Source of the DNA: PALSA-968 sp964387075
Lineage (GTDB): Bacteria > Bacteroidota > Bacteroidia > B-17B0 > Aurantibacillaceae
DNA: 64,000 nt
Reading direction: 5' to 3'
Assembly (NCBI GenBank): GCA_964387075.1
Contig: CAYLVB010000006.1
Location: forward strand, 1 to 64,000
The position numbers were made by a program, and so were the translations under genes. The notes beneath the pieces were generated by a model. It saw only the letters and a program-made list of their open reading frames with translations. It made no database searches and was not told the origin of the DNA. This document shows, one piece after another, positions 9,297-19,307 of this stretch (positions are counted from its first letter, which is position 1; every line of letters starts with the position of its first letter).

Positions 9297-12200
9297 CTAT
9301 CTCAATATGGTTAACGGGCCTGTGAAATGATCCGGGAATTTTCCTTCCTTATCGTGCAGCCTGATCAGGTAATAATAAGTTCCTATAGGAACATGCTTGC
9401 CTTTGTGAGTTCCGTTCCACGGAGTATTGTATCCTTTTGAATAGAAGAGCGGCTCGCCCCAGCGATTGAAAACCTCAACTTCGCAATCTGGGAATAACTG
9501 GATATTATCGATCTGCCAGGTGTCGTTCCATCCGTCACCATTCGGCGAGAAACCATTCGGAATAACGAAGGTTGGCAATACAAGTACGGTCACGGTATCG
9601 ATACCTACACATCCGTTGGAATTCGTTTCGAAAACAGTATAAGTGGTTGTTACAGTTGGAGAAGCGGCAGGGTTAGTAGACGTACTGTCGCTCAAAGTTA
9701 TGCCCGGAGACCAAACAACTGTTCCGCCTGAAGGATTGGTTGGAGAACCTCCGATGTTATAACTGAATCCTGTAAAGATCGAACCTGCAATGCCTGCATC
9801 CGGTGTCGGCAAGGCGTTGGAAGTTACACTAATGGTATCGCTCAGTGTACAACCGCCGTTCAGTCCTATCAATACGTATTGCGTAGTTCCATTGGCAACC
9901 GGTGTAAGCGTTAATGAAGCGGTGGTTCCAAGTACCGGGCCCGGAGGATTTGGTAACTGAATCCATTGTACTGTTGTACCGGCGTTCACGATCCCGTTCA
10001 GCACCAGCGTATCGATCGCGCAGGCTGTCGTATCATTTCCTGCGTTCACAATGACGGTATTGGTAGAGATCACATTGAAGTTTGCGGTATCGGTACAATT
10101 TCTCGAATCAGCGACAACCACAGTATAGGTTCCTATTGGCAGGCTGCTTAAGTTTGGTGTGGTGGCGGTTGAACCTCCACTCCACTGCCAGGTATAACCA
10201 GGAGCAGTTAAGCTGGGTGTACCTCCGGTTGTGGTAGTATTGATAGCTCCATCCGAAGAATTATTACAACTTGCTGGAACCACTGAACCGGTAATGACAA
10301 GTTGCGCGGGATTAAAAAGTGTGTCTAATTCAGTTACGGTACAGCCATTGGCGTCGGTAACCGTTACGCTGTAATTGCCCGGGCACAATCCGCTGCCGCC
10401 CGTGCCTGTTACAGTTCCGGGGTTCCAGGCATACGTGTAAACCGGTGTACCGCCCGATATCACAATGGTGATACTTCCGTTGCAATCATTAAAGCAAACC
10501 GGCTGAACAATGGTTGGCAAACTGGCAATGAGCTGGTTTGGCTGAGAGATCACAACCTGCCCGGTTTGTATACAACCCGCGTTGTCGGTCACAACTACAT
10601 TATAGGTATTCGGACAAAGACCACTGATGGTATCTGTGGTCATTCCATTGTCCCATTGATAGGTATAAGTAGGCGTACCGTTGTTAGCTACAACTGTTGC
10701 GGTTCCTGAGCAAGCTCCGTTACAAGGTACATCGGTAGAGCTTATTGTAAGTATTGGCCCGGCCGCGCTGTTCAAACCGATCGTGGAAGAATCGGTACAG
10801 CCTGTTCCTACATCTGTTACTACAAGGGTGTAATTTCCTGCGCAAACGCTGCTGATCGTATCATTAGGGATATTGCCCGGCAACCAGTTGTAGGTATAGT
10901 TTCCGGAACCACCACCTGCGGTAGCCACGATCTGTCCATTGCAAACGCCGCAAGGAGGATTTGACATGGATGTAGCTACATTAAGTGTGTTGTTTGGAAG
11001 TATCTGCACCGAATCAGTAGATATACATCCCAACGAATCCTGCACCTGCACAAAGTAAATTCCGGAACATAAGTTAGAGACAGTAGGACTGCTTGAAGGA
11101 ACAGAAGGCCATGAATACGTGAATGGAGGTGTTCCGCCAACAGGGGTTACCGTTGCAGAACCGGTGCATTGGTTAGAACACGCGGGACTGGTTGCAGTTG
11201 TTGATAAAGCAGCTGCGCTGTCGTTGCTTACTCCAACCTGGAAGCTTTGCAAACAACCTACACTGTCGATAATATCAACCTGGTAGATACCGGCGCAGAT
11301 ATTGGTCACTGAAGTTCCGGTTGCTCCTGTGTTCCATGTATACGTATAAGCTGTGAGCACACCCGGTGTTCCGCCGGTTGGCGCGATGGTGATACTTCCG
11401 TTACACTGACCGCAAGCCGGTAATGTTACCACTTGATTTGGCGAGATCGGCTGTGGACCGACGATCGAAATTGTGTCTACTGCCTGGCATCCGTTCTGGT
11501 CGGTGATGGTTGCCGTATACGAGCCGGGGCATAAGCCACTGGCTATTGGCGTGCTTTGTCCGTTGCTCCACGCGATGATGTAAGGGGCTGTACCGCCACT
11601 TACGTTAGAAAGTGTTGCGGTTCCATCGCAAAGCGTAGCGCAGGTTTCGTTCGTTGAATCGATCTGTGAAAGCACGGTAATATTTCCGCCAATATTGTAG
11701 ATGAAACATTGCGAACAGTTCAGTGAGTCACCGATACAAACCGTATGCTGACCAACCGCGAGACCTGTGAAGATGCCCGTTGTGTTGGTGGTGGTTCCGT
11801 TCAATGTATAAGTATAACCGGATACGCTTGGTGTTCCGCCGAAGCCCAGAGCGCTAATGGTTCCGTCATTCACGCCTTGACAGGTGGCGTTTGTGAAGTT
11901 ACCCTGATCAGTTATTACGGAAGGCGATGAGATAGTAAATGAAGTTGCGGTGATACACAAAGAATCGTCTTGTACCAAACCGATGTAAGTTTGTGGGTTT
12001 CCAAAGTTGCCGCATAAGTTAGAGAATGTAGACGTGGCGGTGCCGCTGGTCACTGTTCCGGCGCCATTTGGAGTCCAGGTAAACGTATAGGGGTTTGTGG
12101 TGTTCACACCCGAAACTACGGTAATGGTAATGGAACCATTACAATCGTTGAAACAATTATTATGAACCACGATAGAATCAATCTGCGGTCCGTTTGGATT

Positions 12201-15200
12201 AGAGATAGCTGCCTGTAAAGTGTCTCTGCAACCTGCCGAGTCAGTTAGTTCGATGTCATAAACACCGGCGCCCAAATTCGTACAGACCGTTGCCGTACCG
12301 CAGGTTGAAGGCGGCAGCCAGTTTATAGTTACAGGTCCATTACCGGTTGTGCTTGAAATGGTGATCGAACCGTTTTGTTGTCCGCAAGTGGCCGAGGTTG
12401 ACGAGAACGCGGCACCTATAGGTGTTGGCGCGTTGAGTGTATAATTGGAAGTATCCGAGCAACCGTTGATATCATTTACAATAAGCGTATAAGTTCCCGG
12501 AGGTAAGTTTGAGTTTGTTGTGGTTGTTGCTGTATTAACTACTGTTCCCGCCGCCGTCCAGGTATAACTGTATGCTTGCGTACCACCCGATACACTTGCC
12601 GAAATAACTCCATTAGAATCTCCGGCGCAAAGCGGTTGCGTGATGGTGGGTGTAGCCACCAGTGGAGCCGGGCTTGCTATTTGAAAGACCTGTATATCCT
12701 GGCAATTATTCGTATCGCTTGTGATTACCGTATACTGGGTGCCCGTGCAAAGGTTCGTAGCAACAGGACAGTTCAAACAAACGTTAGGCGACCAACCCAC
12801 CGTATAGCTGGTACCTGTTCCGCCCGATGGAACAACCGTAGCAGAACCTGTACACATACCGAAACAGGTAACGCTTGTACTGGTAATGCTTGCCGTGAGC
12901 AATGGAGGCTGAATGATGGTAAACGCGGTTGTATCTGTACAACTATTGGGTGCATCTGTAATGATCACAGAATATGTGCCGGGGCATACGTTAGTGATCA
13001 CCGAGGTTGTAGGAGCGCCAGCAACACCGGGCCAGCTGTATGTATAAGATCCTGTTCCTCCCGTTGGAGCAACCGTAGCGCTTCCGGTACAGCCAGCATT
13101 ACACAGGTTATCGTTCTTACCAAAATTAGCTACAATGGCAGGGGCCGAGCTGATGGTGAATGTTTGTGAATTTGTACATCCGCTAGCATCCACTACATCC
13201 AACGTATACGTTCCGGCAGGAAGGTTAGAAACGTTGGTAACACCTGATCCACTGGCCAACACCCCCGATGAGCCGGTCCAGGTATACGTATAAGGTCCGG
13301 TACCGGTAGCGTTGGCGCTTGCCGACCCGTTGCTGGAATAGGAACACAGGGTATTATTAGGAAATACGGTAACCGTTAAAGCCGTAGCAGCATTAATGTT
13401 ATAAGTAAAGGTTTGCGAACAGGAAGTTCCGTCGGTTACGGTACAGGTGATCACAGAAGGGCCACTTAAGCCGGATTCAATATTAGTAGTATTTCCTGAT
13501 GAGCTCCACGAATAAGTATATCCCGCTCCGCTTCCACCGCTTGGGGTTAATGTGATGCTTCCCGCGGTTGTACAAGTTGGGTGGGTGATCGCTTCATTAT
13601 CGTCTATCTGTGATGGACCACCAACTAATACAGGTTGAGCAGCAAGGCATCCGTTTCCATCCGTGGCCTGAACCATATAACCACCTAATGGGTTACATAA
13701 ACTTCCAACCGTTAATGGAGAAGGTCCTGTTGGCGCGCCACCTTGCCAGGTAACCGTTATAGGAGCAACACCTACTGCAGTTACGGTGGCAGAACCATCG
13801 CAGGAACCAAAACAAGATTCAGGAGTTGTGGTTGCCGTAATGACAGGACTTCCGGGATCACTTAAACCAATTTGAATGGTTGTATCACATCCATTCACAT
13901 CCGTGATCGTCACCGAATAAATACCGGCAGGTACCCCTGATAAAGTAGAAGTTGGAGTTACGCTTGTAACGGTTCCTCCACCGACTGGGTTCCAGTTAAA
14001 AGTATAACCAGCTGTTCCACCTGAAGCAGTTACTTCAATACTTCCGGTAGCACCACCGCAGGCAACAGGCGCTACTGTGGTGTTTGAAACTGTGAATTGC
14101 GGACTCGATGTAATGGTAAATGTCTGCGGATTCTGGCAGCCCCTGCTATCGGTTACTGTTGCTGTATAGTTTCCGGGGCATAGATTACTTATTGTTGTTC
14201 CGCTTGCACCTGTGCTCCAGAGTACGCTATATCCGGGAGTTCCGCCGCCCGGCGTTAAAGTAGCGCTGCCGGTACACGAGCCAAAGCACTGCACGTTGGT
14301 ACTTGTTACTGTCGCTGTTAGAACAGGAGGATCGCCAATGCTAACCGAATCACTGTTGATACACCCATTCTGGTCTGTAGCCGTAACTACATAAACCCCG
14401 GGACATAAACCGGTGGCCGAACAGTTCACAACGTTATTACAGGTCGTAACTACTGCCCCACCCGGACTGGTGGTCCATACCATATTGTAAGGCGCGGTTC
14501 CGGTGGAAGCCGTTGCGTTGGCAACACCATCGCAGGCACCGGTACAGGAAACTGATTGTGAAGTAGCGACAATAGTAATGCTAACAATGGTATTGATCGT
14601 AAAAGTTGTGGATACCGGCCCGCAGTTATTAGCGTCGTTTATTGTTAAAGTGTAATTCCCTATGCACAGGCTATCGGCGGTGGATGCGTTACCTCCTGTT
14701 GGAGACCAGGTATACGTATAAGGGCCCGTGCCACCGGTGGGGTTAGCAGTTGCGCCTCCCGAACAGGGTCCGCAGGTATTTATAATGCCGTTTACTGAAA
14801 CGCCTAATGAGAACGGTTCATCAATTTGGAATATTTGCGTAGTGGCGATACAATTTCCCGCATCTCTAACTACCAGGGTGTGCGAACCCGCGCATAAACC
14901 GGATGTATCATCACTGTTGGTGAACGCACCGTTATCCCAGCTATATGTGTAACCCGGAGTTCCACCGCCAACAACGGCGGTTGCCGTACCATTACAAAGA
15001 CCGTTACAGGTTACGCTGTCAACATTTACCGTTACCGTTAAACCGGGAGGAGTTGTTAAAGTTGCCGTGCCCGTAGCCAAACATCCTGCATTGTCTGTTA
15101 TCGTTACTGTATAAACTGTTCCCGGTGCCAACGTTCCACACAAACCTGATGGGGTTGTTGTATTCGGGGCGTTAGGCGGAGAAACAGATGGAGACCAGCT

Positions 15201-18200
15201 TACCCCGGGGTAAGGAGCAGTTCCGCCCGTGGTTGTAACAGTCATTGAACCGTCGCATATTCCGCTACAGGAAGGTTGCGTAGCATTTACGGTTACGGTG
15301 AGAGCCGGAGGATTGGCAATGTTCACGGTTGCAGTTTGCTGGCAACCTAAGTTATCGGTTACAACAACAGTATAGGCTCCGGCACACATGTTCACCTGCC
15401 CTGTAGCACTACCCGGGATTACCGGGTTGGCCCCGGTTCCGGTCCATGCATATGTAAAGCCCGGCGAGCCACCGCTTACAGTGGTTGTAATAGTTGAATT
15501 ACAATCGTTATTACAGTTAAGCGCCGTGGCCGCAATAGTTACTGTGAGCGTAGGCGGTGCGGGTGCAAATACTACAGTTCCGGTATAACGGCAATTAGTT
15601 CCTACGTCCGTTGCGGTGTATGTACAACTAGTTCCACCACACTGCCCGCTAATGGTATTGGTTACGCTGCCCGAGCATGACCATTGGTAAGTGAAGGGGC
15701 CAATCCCGCCGTTTGGTGTTAAGGTTGCTGATCCGGTACAAGGCGCGCTTCCGCAGGCAGGATTTGTCTGCGACGCTGTAACCGTTGCCTGGGGCGGAGA
15801 TGTTAAAGTGCCGGTAACCGCAACCGTACAGGACAACGCGTCGCTAACGGTAACTGTATAAACTGAGCTTCCACCTGCTGTAACAGTTAAAGTAGCCGCC
15901 GAACAACTTGCATTGCCACCGGTTGGTGTCCAGGTATAAGTATATACGCCGCTTCCGCCACCCGCTGTAACGCAAAGCTGACCGTTATTTAAATTCGGGC
16001 AAGTAGGATTAGTTGTTGTTGTGATCGTTCCTGAAACAGCTGTTGGTGGAGTTAAAGTAACCAGCGCTGTATCAAGACAACCGCTCGCGTCTGTAATAAA
16101 AACAGTATAGGTTCCGGCGTTCATATTAGAACCGGTTGAAACAGGGCTTACTCCACCCACCGTAGCGCCCGCGCTCCAGGTAAATGTATACGCCGCAACT
16201 CCGCCACTCGCCGTTACAGTGGCACTGCCTACAGCCGTTCCCTGACCTGCTGTACACGGAGGATTTGTGACAGAAACTGTATTGCTTAATGCCGGAGGCC
16301 CGGTTACCGCTACGGTAGCGGTTCGCTGGCAACCTAAATTGTCGGTTACAACAACTGTGTAATTACCTGCGCACATATTTGTTTGTGAAGGACAGGCCGC
16401 GCAAACCGGGTTTGCCCCGGTGCCCGTCCATGCATAAGTATAGCCCGGCGTACCGCCGGTAACAGTAGTTGTAATAGCAGAGTTACAACTATAAGAACAA
16501 GGTAAAGCGGTAGCACTTATTGCAACTGTAAGACTTGGAGCCACCGTAAAAGATACTGAGCCTGTGTTCGTACAGTTCGTTCCGGCGTCGGTTACCGTAT
16601 AGTTACAAGTAGTTCCGCCACATTGGCCGCTGATAATACCTGTTGTGCTGGCTGAACAGGACCATACATAAGTGAAAGGACCTATGCCCCCAACCGGAGT
16701 TACGGTAGCTGAGCCGTTACAGGTTCCGGAACAAGGCGGATGTGTTATAGCCGCGTTAAAAGTAGCTTGTGGAGGTGCTGTGAGGGTTCCGGTTACGGCC
16801 ACCGTACAACTATTTACATCACTAATTGTTACAGTGTACACGGAAGTTCCACCGGGCGTGACCGTTAATGTTGCCGGGGTACAACTTGCGTTGCCTCCAA
16901 TAGGCGTCCATGTATACGTAAATCCTCCGGCACCGCCACCCGCGGTAACACACAATTGGCCATTGGCTTGTGATGGACATGTTGGGTCTATGGTGGTAGT
17001 AATAGTTCCGGTGACAGGTGTAGGTGCGTTTATAGTAACAGTTGTTGTATCCAAACATCCGTTGGCGTCGGTCATTTGTACCGTATATGTTCCGGGAGAA
17101 AGATTAGAATAAATTGAACTCGGACTGGCTCCGGATTGGGTTCCGCCCGGCGACCAGGTGAAAGTATAAGGTGCAACTCCGCCGCTTTCTGTAACGGTTG
17201 CACTACCTACCGGCGATCCTTGCCCTGCAACACACAAAGGTTGCGTGGCCGTTATCGTATTACTTAAAGCCGGTGGCGAAGTAACGGTAAATGTTGTGGT
17301 TTGCGTACAATTGTTAGCATCCGTTATTGTACACGTATAAGTTGTTCCCGCCACACTACCGCAAAGATTCGAGTAGGTTGATGACGTTGCGGTATTACTT
17401 ACAGAACCTCCCACCGGTGCCCAACCAAAAGTATAAGGCCCCGTTCCACCGGTAACACCAGTAACACCCACTGATCCGTCACAGGTATTATTACAGAGAA
17501 TAGTGATTGCGCCAGATGGAGGCACTTTTGAGAAAGTAATCGGCGGCGGTTCTGTTACGATAGCCGTATTTGTATCCCTACAGTTATTCGCGTCCGCGGT
17601 AATAAAAGTATATGTTCCGGCGCATAAATTAGAATATGTGGAAGTGTTGGTAGTACTTGTCACCGTACCCCCGGCCGCGGTCCAAGTATAAGTATAACCC
17701 GCTCCTGGAGTACCTCCGTTCACGCTGGCGGAGATGCTCCCGTTACATATAGCGTTACAGAGCAAATTTGTTGGAGTTAATGTACTGGAAACAGCCGTTG
17801 GCTGGGTCAGGTTTACAGTAAAGGTTTGAGTACTCGCACAGCCATTAGCATCAGTAAGACTTACAGTATAACCTCCTGCGCAGGCATTCAATAATGTATC
17901 CTTCTTATTAAATGGCAGGCCCGGGTGATTTACTGTTCCTGTGAATGTGGTTGAAGTCCAATGCGAGGTGATCAGCGGAGTTCCGAATATATCAATTGTA
18001 GCAATAATATAACCATTGCAAGAGCCAAAACATGTCGGTGGAACAGAAACAAGCGTTTTAATACGGGGAGGCGCAGGATCTGCGATGGATATAGCGAAGG
18101 GCGCAAAAGTACTGTCCTGCGTATTGGGGTCGTTGGTAAAGTTCACGAAGTATTGTTGCGAACACCCACACAGACCCCCAACCGTATAAGTTGTGCCCGG

Positions 18201-19124
18201 GATCAAAGTAGCGGTTGGAACCGGTGTACATGGAGCACTTCCCACGGTCCATACCGCGTAAACCGGATTTGAGGAACAAGCGGCCGGAATGCTGAAGCTT
18301 ACCGAACCATCGCAGGCGCCTGCGCAGGTTGGAGTGATTGCCGCTCCGTTTTGAGTAACGTTACATGTGCTGGCTACACCAAAAACATTCTTAAATCGGC
18401 TGGAAGAATTAAAATTGACGCCCGAGTCTACCTGGTAGTCGGTACTCTTGGTACGCGCATAAATATCGCAGCCTCCATCGTTGAAGATAATTCCATTAGG
18501 CAGAACAAATTTATGCTTGGCAATGAAAGTGGTTTGCTGTGTATTGATAGTTACCTGCGAAGTGGCAATCACATCATTGGCGTAAATTACCGAGTTCGGC
18601 AGATTGAAAACACCCCGACTCAGATTAATTGTTGAATTTTCATCCCCCACTATATTTCCTTCCATCACCCAGTTGGTATTTCCATCCAGATACAATTTGC
18701 CTCTTACTGTAAATAAAGAAAAAGCAACATGCGTGGTCGGAAGCCCAGATATCAAACGAATGGTTCCCTTAAACTGGTTGTCTATATACGCGTTGAGCTT
18801 AAGTTCGCCAGCCACCTCAATCTCTTCGTTCTGAAGACCAGAGAAAGTAACTTTATCAGTATACTTTGAAAATATAAGGTCATGCACCTGAGTATTACCA
18901 ACGAAATTGATTAGGGTTGGACCCGTGAAGGAATTCTCGTCAAAATGAACATCGTCGCTAAAAGAAGGTATTTTTACCCCTCCAGTACCCCCACTTTGTA
19001 AACTCCAGTGAGCGGGATCATTGAAATTACCTGAACCCCCTACCCAATACAGCCTTACTGAAAATAGTAAATTGCTGATAATCAGAAATATAAATAAATA
19101 CGAATAACGTAAAAATAATTTCAT
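9297..19124 (-). CDS. Giant SprB-repeat adhesin with T9SS type B sorting domain
   Basis: A 3275-residue cell-surface protein. Signal peptide (YSYLFIFLIISNLLFSV), then an N-terminal domain starting LYWVGGSGNFNDPAHW, common in T9SS cargo, then about 34 tandem SprB repeats of roughly 80 residues. Each repeat carries a CxxxCxGS-like start, a GGTxPYTYxW core and a TVTDxxGC end. The last 90 residues form the gliding-motility-associated sorting domain (FSPNGDGWNDTW, VFNRWGEPLFYS, GTYYYLIRL, FTGPLTIL). Family members are mobile surface adhesins in gliding cells. Two adjacent four-repeat blocks are near copies. It is followed after one base by its SprF-like partner. Whether this organism glides cannot be told from this window. 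Confidence 0.95.
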   Translation of the reverse strand: MKLFLRYSYLFIFLIISNLLFSVRLYWVGGSGNFNDPAHWSLQSGGTGGVKIPSFSDDVHFDENSFTGPTLINFVGNTQVHDLIFSKYTDKVTFSGLQNEEIEVAGELKLNAYIDNQFKGTIRLISGLPTTHVAFSLFTVRGKLYLDGNTNWVMEGNIVGDENSTINLSRGVFNLPNSVIYANDVIATSQVTINTQQTTFIAKHKFVLPNGIIFNDGGCDIYARTKSTDYQVDSGVNFNSSSRFKNVFGVASTCNVTQNGAAITPTCAGACDGSVSFSIPAACSSNPVYAVWTVGSAPCTPVPTATLIPGTTYTVGGLCGCSQQYFVNFTNDPNTQDSTFAPFAISIADPAPPRIKTLVSVPPTCFGSCNGYIIATIDIFGTPLITSHWTSTTFTGTVNHPGLPFNKKDTLLNACAGGYTVSLTDANGCASTQTFTVNLTQPTAVSSTLTPTNLLCNAICNGSISASVNGGTPGAGYTYTWTAAGGTVTSTTNTSTYSNLCAGTYTFITADANNCRDTNTAIVTEPPPITFSKVPPSGAITILCNNTCDGSVGVTGVTGGTGPYTFGWAPVGGSVSNTATSSTYSNLCGSVAGTTYTCTITDANNCTQTTTFTVTSPPALSNTITATQPLCVAGQGSPVGSATVTESGGVAPYTFTWSPGGTQSGASPSSIYSNLSPGTYTVQMTDANGCLDTTTVTINAPTPVTGTITTTIDPTCPSQANGQLCVTAGGGAGGFTYTWTPIGGNASCTPATLTVTPGGTSVYTVTISDVNSCTVAVTGTLTAPPQATFNAAITHPPCSGTCNGSATVTPVGGIGPFTYVWSCSASTTGIISGQCGGTTCNYTVTDAGTNCTNTGSVSFTVAPSLTVAISATALPCSYSCNSAITTTVTGGTPGYTYAWTGTGANPVCAACPSQTNMCAGNYTVVVTDNLGCQRTATVAVTGPPALSNTVSVTNPPCTAGQGTAVGSATVTASGGVAAYTFTWSAGATVGGVSPVSTGSNMNAGTYTVFITDASGCLDTALVTLTPPTAVSGTITTTTNPTCPNLNNGQLCVTAGGGSGVYTYTWTPTGGNASCSAATLTVTAGGSSVYTVTVSDALSCTVAVTGTLTSPPQATVTASQTNPACGSAPCTGSATLTPNGGIGPFTYQWSCSGSVTNTISGQCGGTSCTYTATDVGTNCRYTGTVVFAPAPPTLTVTIAATALNCNNDCNSTITTTVSGGSPGFTYAWTGTGANPVIPGSATGQVNMCAGAYTVVVTDNLGCQQTATVNIANPPALTVTVNATQPSCSGICDGSMTVTTTGGTAPYPGVSWSPSVSPPNAPNTTTPSGLCGTLAPGTVYTVTITDNAGCLATGTATLTTPPGLTVTVNVDSVTCNGLCNGTATAVVGGGTPGYTYSWDNGAFTNSDDTSGLCAGSHTLVVRDAGNCIATTQIFQIDEPFSLGVSVNGIINTCGPCSGGATANPTGGTGPYTYTWSPTGGNASTADSLCIGNYTLTINDANNCGPVSTTFTINTIVSITIVATSQSVSCTGACDGVANATASTGTAPYNMVWTTSPGGAVVTTCNNVVNCSATGLCPGVYVVTATDQNGCINSDSVSIGDPPVLTATVTSTNVQCFGSCTGSATLTPGGGTPGYSVLWSTGASGTTISNLCPGNYTATVTDSRGCQNPQTFTITSSPQFTVSNTTVAPVACGGATGSIEVTASGGTAGYTFNWNPVGGGTVTSVTPTSTLSGVPAGIYSVTITDVNGCDTTIQIGLSDPGSPVITATTTPESCFGSCDGSATVTAVGVAPITVTWQGGAPTGPSPLTVGSLCNPLGGYMVQATDGNGCLAAQPVLVGGPSQIDDNEAITHPTCTTAGSITLTPSGGSGAGYTYSWSSSGNTTNIESGLSGPSVITCTVTDGTSCSQTFTYNINAATALTVTVFPNNTLCSYSSNGSASANATGTGPYTYTWTGSSGVLASGSGVTNVSNLPAGTYTLDVVDASGCTNSQTFTISSAPAIVANFGKNDNLCNAGCTGSATVAPTGGTGSYTYSWPGVAGAPTTSVITNVCPGTYSVIITDAPNSCTDTTAFTIIQPPLLTASITSTSVTCFGMCTGSATVVPSGGTGTSYTVGWSPNVCLNCPVATNLCTGTQYTVITSDTNNCQDIQVFQIASPAPLVATPTITQPLCAGDSNGVISASVSGGTQAYSYTWTAAGTVVNTATTTTNSNLPPGTYTLIVNDINGCSDTSNYTLNAPTPIGAAFSSTSATCGQQNGSITISSTTGNGPVTINWLPPSTCGTATVCTNLGAGVYDIELTDSAGCRDTLQAAISNPNGPQIDSIVVHNNCFNDCNGSITITVVSGVNTTNPYTFTWTPNGAGTVTSGTATSTFSNLCGNFGNPQTYIGLVQDDSLCITATSFTISSPSVITDQGNFTNATCQGVNDGTISALGFGGTPSVSGYTYTLNGTTTNTTGIFTGLAVGQHTVCIGDSLNCSQCFIYNIGGNITVLSQIDSTNETCATLCDGTATLSNVSGGTAPYIIAWSNGQSTPIASGLCPGSYTATITDQNGCQAVDTISIVGPQPISPNQVVTLPACGQCNGSITIAPTGGTPGVLTAYTYTWNTGATGTSVTNICAGIYQVDIIDSVGCLQSFQVGVSNDSAAALSTTATSPACSNQCTGSATVTPVGGTPPFTYSWPSVPSSSPTVSNLCSGIYFVQVQDSLGCISTDSVQILPNNTLNVATSMSNPPCGVCNGQIVATAGGGSGNYTYNWLPGNIPNDTISSVCAGNYTLVVTDVGTGCTDSSTIGLNSAAGPILTISSTDVPCNGACSGTATVVANNGTPTYTYQWDNGMTTDTISGLCPNTYNVVVTDNAGCIQTGQVVISQPNQLIASLPTIVQPVCFNDCNGSITIVISGGTPVYTYAWNPGTVTGTGGSGLCPGNYSVTVTDANGCTVTELDTLFNPAQLVITGSVVPASCNNSSDGAINTTTTGGTPSLTAPGYTWQWSGGSTATTPNLSSLPIGTYTVVVADSRNCTDTANFNVISTNTVIVNAGNDTTACAIDTLVLNGIVNAGTTVQWIQLPNPPGPVLGTTASLTLTPVANGTTQYVLIGLNGGCTLSDTISVTSNALPTPDAGIAGSIFTGFSYNIGGSPTNPSGGTVVWSPGITLSDSTSTNPAASPTVTTTYTVFETNSNGCVGIDTVTVLVLPTFVIPNGFSPNGDGWNDTWQIDNIQLFPDCEVEVFNRWGEPLFYSKGYNTPWNGTHKGKHVPIGTYYYLIRLHDKEGKFPDHFTGPLTILR
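15320..16303 (-). repeat. SprB-like gene: second copy of a duplicated four-repeat block
   Basis: This stretch codes for four consecutive SprB repeats that run in the same order, with the same unusual variants, as the neighbouring block at about 16304-17280: a CTAGQG variant, a CPNLNNGQLCV variant, a CGSAPCTGSAT variant and a CNNDCNSTIT variant. Boundaries are set where the phrase PPALSNT or PPALTVT recurs and are good to a few codons. Confidence 0.8.
16304..17280 (-). repeat. SprB-like gene: first copy of a duplicated four-repeat block
   Basis: Four SprB repeats (variants CVAGQG, CPSQANGQLCV, CSGTCNGSAT, CSYSCNSAIT), about 325 residues, followed directly by a near copy. It points to a multi-repeat tandem duplication within the gene, probably by unequal recombination. 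Confidence 0.8.
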
Positions 19125-19273
19125 AAAGGAAGTGTTACCACATCTTTACGAATTTAGGGAAAAAAACTTAATTAATCCTGTTCAAACCTAATTTTTTTCA
19201 CAATTAAACTGTTGATTTCACCTATAGATTTAAGCGTTTAACCTCAATTATTGAAAGACTATTAATTCTTGTG

Positions 19274-19303
19274 AAAAGCTACCCTATTTCTAGGGTAGCT
19301 TTT
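19274..19303. terminator. Bidirectional intrinsic terminator
   Basis: A perfect 13-bp stem (AAAAGCTACCCTA and its complement) with a 4-nt loop TTTC. The arms themselves end in T runs on both strands. It lies 5 nt beyond the stop of the NHL-repeat gene and separates it from the SprB-like gene downstream. Confidence 0.85.
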
Positions 19304-19307
19304 GTTT

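Noticed and set aside
12576..13169. 197-residue ORF antisense to the giant adhesin
   Set aside because: It follows the repeat period of the SprB-like gene in another frame, Arg/Thr/Cys-rich, and has no start context or homology that I can see.
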